From Promethearchaeota archaeon (lineage in GTDB: Archaea > Asgardarchaeota > Lokiarchaeia > Sigynarchaeales > SOKP01): 12,130 bases of DNA. A program made the translations under genes and the position numbers. Position 1 is the first letter of the stretch. Each line of letters begins with the position of its first letter. The notes beneath the pieces are model-generated. The model made no database searches. It was not told the origin of the DNA and saw only the letters and a program-made list of their open reading frames with translations. Positions 1 through 6,400 of the stretch are shown here, one piece after another. The stretch covers positions 1-12,130 of the forward strand of contig WJIN01000388.1 in NCBI GenBank assembly GCA_014730295.1, read 5' to 3'.

Positions 1-489
1 AAAGCTAAAAAATATATAGATGATCCCGTATTAATTTCTGGTATTGGACAAGCAACGGATACTCATATTGTATATGAAAGAGAGGATATAACGGTATTGA
101 ATGCACTTAAACTGTGTTCAAAACAAGCATATAATATGGCTGATAAAAATCCAGAGGATATTGATGTTGCTGAACTTCATGATGCGTTTGAAATACTTGA
201 AGCAATCGAGAGTGAGGATATTGGTTTTTTTCCTAAAGGGGAGGGAGCTAAAGCAGCTCATGAGGGATTGACTCAAATTGGAGGAAAAATCCCTATAAAT
301 CCATCAGGAGGGCTAAAAGCGAGAGGGCATCCTCTAGGTGCTACTGGTGTTGCTCAAGTGGTCGAATTAGTTTGGCAATTAAGAGGAGAGGCAGGTAAAC
401 GACAAGTAGAAGGGGCAAAGACCGGAATCACATGCAATTTCGGGGGGTTTGGAAATAATATTATCTCAATTATAGTTGAAAGGATGTGA
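1..489 (+). CDS. Archaeal SCP2-type thiolase (acetyl-CoA acetyltransferase family), C-terminal part, cut by window start
   Basis: The reading frame is open from base 1, so only the last 162 codons of an approximately 390-residue protein are present; the true start lies upstream, and the TTG at 97 is internal. Thiolases condense two acyl-CoA molecules or cleave 3-ketoacyl-CoA with CoA. Visible C-terminal-domain motifs are ELHDAF (His at codon 60 of the visible part), the catalytic GHPLGATG loop (His at codon 110) and TCNFGGFGNN (Cys at codon 145). The HDAF form and the following DUF35 gene are typical of archaeal/SCP2-type thiolases, which form a channelled complex with a DUF35 protein and HMG-CoA synthase in the mevalonate pathway. 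Here the next gene but one is methylmalonyl-CoA mutase, so a degradative role (2-methylacetoacetyl-CoA or 3-ketoacyl-CoA cleavage yielding propionyl-CoA) is also possible. Family assignment is firm; substrate is open. Confidence 0.9.
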   Translation, partial: KAKKYIDDPVLISGIGQATDTHIVYEREDITVLNALKLCSKQAYNMADKNPEDIDVAELHDAFEILEAIESEDIGFFPKGEGAKAAHEGLTQIGGKIPINPSGGLKARGHPLGATGVAQVVELVWQLRGEAGKRQVEGAKTGITCNFGGFGNNIISIIVERM

Positions 490-490
490 T
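480..490 (+). promoter_or_regulatory. Shine-Dalgarno site for the DUF35 gene
   Basis: The sequence AAGGATGTGAT closely matches the anti-16S consensus AGGAGGTGAT and lies 9 nt before the ATG at 500, overlapping the end of the thiolase gene. It decides the start: the in-frame TTG at 476 lies upstream of this site and cannot use it. Confidence 0.7.
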
Positions 491-499
491 ATTAAAAAA

Positions 500-853
500 A
501 TGACAGAAGAATATAAAATTAACTGGAAAAAATGCAATAAATGCGGATACAAACAATATAATTCACATTTAAGATGTTTAAAATGCAAAAATGGCTCATT
601 TACTTCATTAAAAACTTCTGGTTTAGGGAAGTTATTAAGCTACACTATTCTTATAGCACCTCCAATGGAATTTCGTGATAAAGATTATTATGCTTTGGGT
701 GTAGTTGAATTTGAAAATGGAGTAAGATCATTAGGACAACTCACAACCACAGAAAATTTGGAAGTTGGAATGAATGTAAAACCAATCTATATGAAAATTT
801 GTGATAATCTCAATGGGAAAGAAATTTATGGATATAAATATAAACCCACTTAG
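500..853 (+). CDS. DUF35 Zn-ribbon/OB-fold acyl-CoA-associated protein
   Basis: A 117-residue protein with the full DUF35 architecture. The N-terminal rubredoxin-like zinc ribbon has two CxxC knuckles (CNKC at about residues 12-15 and CLKC at 26-29). An OB-fold follows, starting at the typical [11 protein letters not shown] segment and running through [14 protein letters not shown] to the C-terminal VKPIYMKI strand. Family members are scaffolds that bind the CoA nucleotide and hold thiolase and HMG-CoA synthase together so that the intermediate is channelled. The gene starts 10 nt after the thiolase stop, the usual arrangement, so it is almost certainly the partner of that thiolase. I chose ATG 500 over the in-frame TTG at 476 because the Shine-Dalgarno sequence lies between them. 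It ends in TAG, which overlaps the Shine-Dalgarno site of the next gene. Length is normal for the family. Confidence 0.9.
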   Translation: MTEEYKINWKKCNKCGYKQYNSHLRCLKCKNGSFTSLKTSGLGKLLSYTILIAPPMEFRDKDYYALGVVEFENGVRSLGQLTTTENLEVGMNVKPIYMKICDNLNGKEIYGYKYKPT

Positions 854-860
854 GAGATGT
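852..860 (+). promoter_or_regulatory. Shine-Dalgarno site for the mutase gene
   Basis: AGGAGATGT sits 7 nt before the ATG at 868 and shares bases with the TAG stop of the DUF35 gene, consistent with translational coupling inside one operon. Confidence 0.7.
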
Positions 861-867
861 TATTTAT

Positions 868-2544
868 ATGTTTAAAGAAGAAGAGTTAAAAAAAATTGAA
901 AAAGAACGAATAAAATGGGAGAAAGAAGTCTTAGCCAAATATTTAAAGAGGGGTGAAAGAAAAGAGCAATTCAAAACCCCATCAAATATACATCTAAAAC
1001 AAGTATATGAACCTAATGATATTGCTAGTTTAGATTATTTGAATGATCTAAACCTTCCTGGATCATCTCCTTTTACAAGAGGTGTATATCCAACAATGTA
1101 TAGGGGAAGAATTTGGACAATGCGTCAGTATAGTGGGTTCGCAGATGCTAAGAAAACCAATGAACGATTTAAATATCTAATTTCTCAAGGACAGAAAGGA
1201 TTATCAATTGCGTTTGATCTCCCAACTCAGATGGGTTATGATTCCGATGATGAATTGTCCAATGGTGAGGTGGGGAGAGTTGGAGTTTCAATTAATTCCT
1301 TAAAGGATTTTGAAATTCTATTTGAAGATATACCATTAGATCAGGTATCGACGAGTATGACTATTAATTCTCCAACAGCAATAATTCTTGCCATGTATAT
1401 TGCGCTTGCTGAAAAAAGAGGTATAAATACCGAAAAATTAAGAGGAACTGTCCAGAATGATATCTTAAAAGAGTATATCGCGCGAGGAACATATATATTC
1501 CCACCAAAACCATCATTACGATTAACTGCCGATGTGATAGAATATTGTTCTGAAAAATTACCAAACTTTAATACTATAAGTATTAGTGGCTATCATATGC
1601 GAGAAGCGGGCTCAAATGCAGTTCAAGAACTTGCGTTTACTCTTGCTAACGGTATCACATATGTAAAAGAAGTGTTAAAACGAGGAATTAGCATAGATGA
1701 TTTTGCTCCACGATTATCCTTCTTTTTTACATCACAAAATAATATCTTTGAAGAAATTGCTAAATTTAGAGCAGCACGACGGCTATGGGCTAAGATTATG
1801 AAAGAAAAATTTGATGCCCAAGACCAAAAATCATTAATGTTAAGATTTCACACGCAAACTGCGGGTATTACGCTAACAGCTCAACAACCTTATGTTAATT
1901 TAATAAGAGTTGCATATCAAGCATTATCAGCTGTTTTAGGCGGCACTCAATCATTGCATACATGTGGCTTTGACGAAGCACTCAGCATACCAACCAAGGA
2001 TTCTGTTAGACTTTCGCTAAGAACTCAACAAGTCCTTGCTTACGAAACAGGTGTGACTGATGTTGCAGATCCATTCGGAGGGTCCTATCTGATAGAATTC
2101 CTTACTTCTAAATTGGAAGAAGAAGCTATGATTTATATTAATAAAATAGAGGAAATGGGAGGAATGCCTAATGCTATCTATCAAAATTATGTTCAAAAGG
2201 AAATTCTGAATAACGCATATTCTCATCAAAAGAAGATAGAAAGTACTAAAGAAAAAGTGGTGGGTGTCAATACCTTTAAAATTAATAAGGATTTTAAAAT
2301 TCCCACATTCAAATTTGATGAGTCAATCGAAGCGGCAAAAATCAAACAACTTAAAGAACTACGATCTAATAGAGATAACGATGAAGTTAAACAGAATCTT
2401 GATGAATTAAGAAAAATTGCTCAATCAAATCAAAACTTAATGCCAAAAATTATCGATACTGTCAAATGTTATGCTACAATACAAGAAATTTGTGATGTAT
2501 TAAGGAGCGTATTTGGAGAATATGAGGCACGTCAAGTTTTTTAA
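868..2544 (+). CDS. Methylmalonyl-CoA mutase, catalytic (large) subunit
   Basis: A complete 558-residue catalytic TIM-barrel subunit of the adenosylcobalamin-dependent mutase that interconverts (R)-methylmalonyl-CoA and succinyl-CoA. It lacks the C-terminal B12-binding domain, so it needs a separate small subunit, as usual in archaea; that subunit is not in this window. Substrate-determining positions, aligned by eye to the Propionibacterium enzyme, match methylmalonyl-CoA mutase: Tyr88 in MRQYSGF (Tyr89 there; Ile in 2-hydroxyisobutyryl-CoA mutase, Phe in isobutyryl-CoA mutase), Ala115 in AFDLPT, Gln196 in VQNDILKE, and Arg206 in ARGTY (Arg207, which holds the substrate carboxylate). The catalytic His in SGYHMREAG is present. 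The C-terminal NLMP...EYEARQVF ending is that of a full-length protein. The ATG has a good Shine-Dalgarno site. It is third in the thiolase-DUF35 operon, pointing to propionyl-CoA metabolism, or to succinyl-CoA conversion in reverse. Confidence 0.93.
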   Translation: MFKEEELKKIEKERIKWEKEVLAKYLKRGERKEQFKTPSNIHLKQVYEPNDIASLDYLNDLNLPGSSPFTRGVYPTMYRGRIWTMRQYSGFADAKKTNERFKYLISQGQKGLSIAFDLPTQMGYDSDDELSNGEVGRVGVSINSLKDFEILFEDIPLDQVSTSMTINSPTAIILAMYIALAEKRGINTEKLRGTVQNDILKEYIARGTYIFPPKPSLRLTADVIEYCSEKLPNFNTISISGYHMREAGSNAVQELAFTLANGITYVKEVLKRGISIDDFAPRLSFFFTSQNNIFEEIAKFRAARRLWAKIMKEKFDAQDQKSLMLRFHTQTAGITLTAQQPYVNLIRVAYQALSAVLGGTQSLHTCGFDEALSIPTKDSVRLSLRTQQVLAYETGVTDVADPFGGSYLIEFLTSKLEEEAMIYINKIEEMGGMPNAIYQNYVQKEILNNAYSHQKKIESTKEKVVGVNTFKINKDFKIPTFKFDESIEAAKIKQLKELRSNRDNDEVKQNLDELRKIAQSNQNLMPKIIDTVKCYATIQEICDVLRSVFGEYEARQVF

Positions 2545-2563
2545 AACTATTATAAGCATAGTT
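2545..2563. terminator. Small stem-loop just after the mutase stop
   Basis: AACTAT and ATAGTT form a perfect 6-bp stem with a 7-nt loop, starting at the base after the mutase stop codon. It is weak (mostly A-T pairs) and has no strong T-tract after it, so its role in termination or 3' end stability is only suggested by position. Confidence 0.35.
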
Positions 2564-2571
2564 GTAATATC

Positions 2572-2591
2572 TCACTCCAAATTTGGAGTGA
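2572..2591. repeat. Perfect 20-bp palindrome between convergent gene ends
   Basis: TCACTCCAAA is followed directly by its reverse complement TTTGGAGTGA. The left end is the TGA stop (minus strand) of the nucleotidyltransferase pseudogene; the right half encodes its last residues. It lies 27 nt past the mutase stop, where transcription from both sides would meet. It could form a hairpin acting on both convergent transcripts or be a dimeric protein-binding site; the sequence alone does not decide. Confidence 0.6.
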
Positions 2592-2985
2592 TCTGAACAT
2601 GAGCCTCTTTTTTAAAACCTCTCATCTTAAAAAATTCTAATTTATCAACAACCTTCTGAAGATAATTCTCTCCATCTAAGAAAATTCCCTTATCTATAGC
2701 ATCAATCGCTGTTAAATTATACCGGTTGAAAAGCATATTAAATTCTTCAGGTGAATAACAAAACAAATCGATAGGAACCATGGGAGCTATATGAACAACT
2801 AACTTTGATCTTTCTATGTAATCTTCTTGGAAATCAGCAATAGTAACTAAATCATAGTCACTCTACGGCAAAGAATTTCCCTTTGCTCGTGAGCCAAAAA
2901 TGATAAATGATATTAAATTTATTCCTTTTTGTAGTATTCTTATGATTGGAGAAAATGAATTTTTAAATTCCGAATTTTTATCCAT
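2572..2985 (-). pseudogene. MNT-type minimal nucleotidyltransferase, interrupted by in-frame TAG
   Basis: Read from ATG at 2985 down to TGA at 2574-2572, this is one continuous frame of 137 codons broken only by one TAG (plus-strand 2863-2865). The N-terminal part has the polymerase-beta-fold active-site motif FGSRAKGNSLP, then the stop, then SDYDL, so the TAG falls between the GS signature and the catalytic DxD. The third acidic residue is in PIDLFCYSPEEF. MNT proteins are the antitoxin partners of HEPN RNase-type toxins (MntA/HepT systems), where they act by adding AMP to the toxin. A HEPN remnant lies directly upstream, with its stop overlapping this start by 8 nt. The 69-codon segment 2572-2781 is only its C-terminal half. 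Because the partner is clearly broken, decay is more likely than recoding, though the frame is otherwise intact and a base error could also explain the stop. Confidence 0.8.
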
Positions 2986-3267
2986 TTTTACTTCTACCAA
3001 TTTTATCATTTCTTACAAAATTAATAATCTCTTCTACTACATTTCCAATTATGGTTGCTATTACTAAATCATAAGCATCTTTTGGAGAAATCTTGAGAAG
3101 AGTATCAGGATATCTAGTAGTTGTAGGAACTCCTTTTAAAGCCTTTCAGCTGCTTTCTGGTAATGGAAGATTGCTCCATTGTTCTTTTTTGATTTTAATA
3201 AAATATCTCCCATTAAAAATTTAGTTTCAGATTTTTCACGCAATTTATAAGATATTTCTCTAGTCAT
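2978..3267 (-). pseudogene. HEPN-domain protein, frameshifted and internally deleted
   Basis: From ATG 3267 the frame gives about 41 residues of a HEPN N-terminus (start MTREISYKL; core AIFHYQKAAER) and then hits TAA at 3138-3136. Restoring one A in the short A-run at 3144-3147 (minus strand GAAAGG to GAAAAGG) yields the expected AAEKALKG. The frame then continues to TAA at 2980-2978 with the HEPN C-terminal pattern TTRYPD...DAYDLVIATIIGNVVEEIINFVRND. Between KALKG and TTRYPD only a Val-Pro-Thr remains, where intact relatives usually have a loop and helix of roughly 35-45 residues, so an internal deletion is likely as well. HEPN proteins of this type pair with MNT nucleotidyltransferases as toxin or partner. 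The gene is 5' of, and overlaps, the MNT pseudogene, the usual order. It is not functional as read. Confidence 0.75.
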
Positions 3268-3373
3268 CAATAGTTAAATTATCAAAATTGGAAAATTAAG
3301 GTAAAAAAATAAAATTCAGTTTTTCTAGTTAGATATAATTTACAAATAATATAAAAGAAATTTACATTCCAGT

Positions 3374-3389
3374 AAAAAGTTATATATAG
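3374..3389 (+). promoter_or_regulatory. BRE/TATA promoter for the solute-binding protein gene
   Basis: AAAAAGT (purine-rich BRE-like) is followed directly by TATATATAG in the divergent intergenic region 3268-3451. A start of transcription about 25 nt downstream (near 3410) would give a leader of roughly 40 nt before the TTG at 3452. The rest of 3268-3451 is AT-rich and presumably also held the promoter of the decayed HEPN gene on the other strand; I see no distinct box for it. Confidence 0.55.
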
Positions 3390-3451
3390 AAAAATATCCA
3401 ATTAAATAATGCAAATCCAAATTTTATTAAAAATTATTTTAAAAATTTGAG

Positions 3452-6400
3452 TTGATTAGAATTAATAAAAATCGTAAAATATTTAAAAAATCGAAAAGAT
3501 TGGTAATATTAGGTATTGCTCTCGTAATTTTAACTTTTGGATCTCTACAGAGTTCTTTTTTTTTTGTTAATGGAAATCACTCTTCTCAGAATTTTGATTT
3601 AAAATTAACTTCAAATGAAATCAATTATCAGAGGGAATTAGTATTTGGTACAGGAGCAGCACCTATAGATCTCGATCCACAAAACTCATGGGATAGTTCT
3701 TCGTCTAATGTAATTATTCAAGTATGCGAAGGATTATTTATGCATGATTATACATTAACCGATTCTCCCTTAGTTCCCAGATTAGCGCATAGTTTTGGGA
3801 CATGGAATGGGAATAATTACACCGTTGATATTAGATCAGGAATCAAATTCCATGATGGTACCGATCTAGACGTGAATGACGTGGTGTGGACGTTCAATAG
3901 ATTAGAAAATTTAAATTCGTTAGGTTTAGCAAAAGCGTATTCTTTATATGAATATTATGATATTATCTCTGGAACTAACAAACCAATCATAAATCAGACT
4001 ATAGCTGTTGACTCCAACACAGTAAAATTCGTTTTAAATACACCATATGGTCCTTTTGAAGAACTTTTATCTTTTGAAGCTTCTTATATATTGCCAAGTG
4101 AGGGACAAATCCCTTATGATGATGTCATAGATAAATATACAGATGATTTGATTGGAACAGGACCATTTGATTTTCAATATTACATTGCTGATAAAGAAAT
4201 CAAATTCTCAGCATTTGAAGATTATTGGAGAGGAAGACCAAAATTTGATAATTTAACATTTTCATTGATATATGATCATGATTTAAGAAATGAAGCATTA
4301 CTAAACGGTTCTATTGATATTCTTAACAATCCGGGAACAGATTACTTATCAGAATTTAACTCTTCAATTGATATTGATTTAGTAGATGCTGGAAATTTAA
4401 TTACAATATACTACTTAGGGATGAATAATAGGTTGATCCCAGTTGATGTGAGAAAAGCAATTTCATATGCTTTGAATTATTCATTTATTATTGAAGTATT
4501 ATATGATAGCTATGCAGATAGATTAAAATCGCCCATCCCTAAGGGAATAGCTTATTCAAATTATTCTCTCGATGTTCCCTACTTGAATATAACTCATGCA
4601 AGAAGTGCCATGCAGGATGCGGGATATGGTCTTGGGTTAGATCCAACCTACGGAGGACCAGATGATGCGACTTGGAGAAGCTCAAGCTTTTTGACATATA
4701 ATTATACTTATAATATTGGAAATACCCTCAGAGAAAATTTATTATATTTATTACAGGACAATCTAGAAGAGATAGGAATAACAATTATCGATGCAGGTAT
4801 AACTTGGGTAGAATTTTTAAATTCTTTTTTTGAATTAGGAGGACGGACTAGAGATGATCTTAACCTCTATTGGATTGGTTGGTTAGCTGATTATAACGAT
4901 CCAAGTAATTATATCAATCCTTTATTTACAAATAGACAAATTGCCTCTAATCATGCACAAGTGAATGATACTCTCGTCCAGATATGGATGGAACAAGCAT
5001 TAGTTGAGACTGATCCTATTATAAGAGAGCAATTATATGATTCAATTCAGAAGAGACTGATTGAAGAAGTATATCCATTATGCTGGGGAATAGTCCCTGA
5101 TAATTATGATGCAATCAATTCAAAAATTGAAGACTATCCATCTAATGTATTTGATAAACCTTACTTTTATCCGTGTAGTAAAAAACAAGATTTTCCAAAT
5201 GATTTAATATTCGGAACTCATTCTGGTCCGATTGACCTCGATCCTCAACTTGCATGGGATTCCGCATCTTTTAACGTAATAGAACAGGTTTGTGAAGGTC
5301 TTTTTATTAATAATTATAGCGATCCGGAAATATCTTTGATCCCCGCTTTAGCAAGCGATTTTGGTACATGGAACGGTAATAATTATACAGTAGACTTACG
5401 AAATGGAGTTCACTTTCATGACGGTACGAATTTTGATGCGAATGATGTGGTCTGGACGTTCGATAGGATAGCGAATCTTGATTCACTAAACCTATCGAGG
5501 GTAAATCATCTATATGAATATTATGATGTTAATTCTGGAACTAATAAACCTATCATTAATAAAACAATGGCAGTTGATTCTGATACTGTGAAATTTGTAT
5601 TAAATACTCCATTCGGACCCTTTGAGCAGTTATTATCTTTCTCTGGTTCATTTATCCTACCAAGTGAGGGACAAATTCCATTTAATAATACATTAGATAC
5701 CTTATCGGATGATCTTATTGGAACTGGACCTTATGATTATCAATACTACATAGAGGGTTTTGAAGTAAAATTCAATGCTTATGAAAATTACTGGAGAGGG
5801 ACAGCCGCCATTAGTGAGCTAAGATTTTCTATCTACAATAATTATAACGAATTAAACCAAGCACTCTTAGATGGGGAAGTTGATGTGATTATAAATCCTG
5901 ATCCATCGTATTATCCATCCATGAATTCGTCTAATCATGTTGAATTAATAGAATCTGGACAAAGTTTAACTTTATATTATCTAGGTATGAATAATAGGAA
6001 GATTCCTGTAGAAGTGAGAAAGGCAATATCTTATGCTATCAATTATAGTCTTATGATTGAAGAATTATATTCTCTACCCGCAGTAAGGTTGAAATCTCCC
6101 TTACCTGAATCAATTAAGTATGCAAATTGGTCCTTTAATGTACCTGTTCTCAATATTACACATGCTAGAATTGCTATGCAAAATGCAGGATATGGTATAG
6201 GGTTAGATCCAACCTATGGAGGTCCTGATGATCCAAATTGGAGAAATTCCAAATTTTTATCATATAATTATACGTATAATATTGGAAACCAATTTAGAGA
6301 AGATATCCTTACTTTACTTCAAGATAATCTTGAAGAGATTGGAATTGAGGTCCTTGATGCAGCAGTTACCTGGACAGAATTTCTAGAGATAATACTTCAG

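Noticed and set aside
476..499. TTG 476 as start of the DUF35 protein
   Set aside because: It overlaps the thiolase end, and the only good Shine-Dalgarno sequence lies downstream of it, serving ATG 500.
1364..1564. 66-codon minus-strand frame inside the mutase gene
   Set aside because: Antisense shadow of a strongly conserved coding region; no domain and no ribosome-binding signal.
2017..2229. 70-codon minus-strand frame inside the mutase gene
   Set aside because: Shadow of the mutase; composition gives no recognisable protein.
2572..2781. 69-codon minus-strand frame as a separate small gene
   Set aside because: It is the C-terminal half of the interrupted MNT nucleotidyltransferase; the same frame continues upstream through the TAG to ATG 2985.
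2978..3267. Short HEPN fragments as two separate genuine small genes
   Set aside because: The two frames join into one HEPN domain when one A is restored, and the second half has no start codon or ribosome-binding signal of its own.
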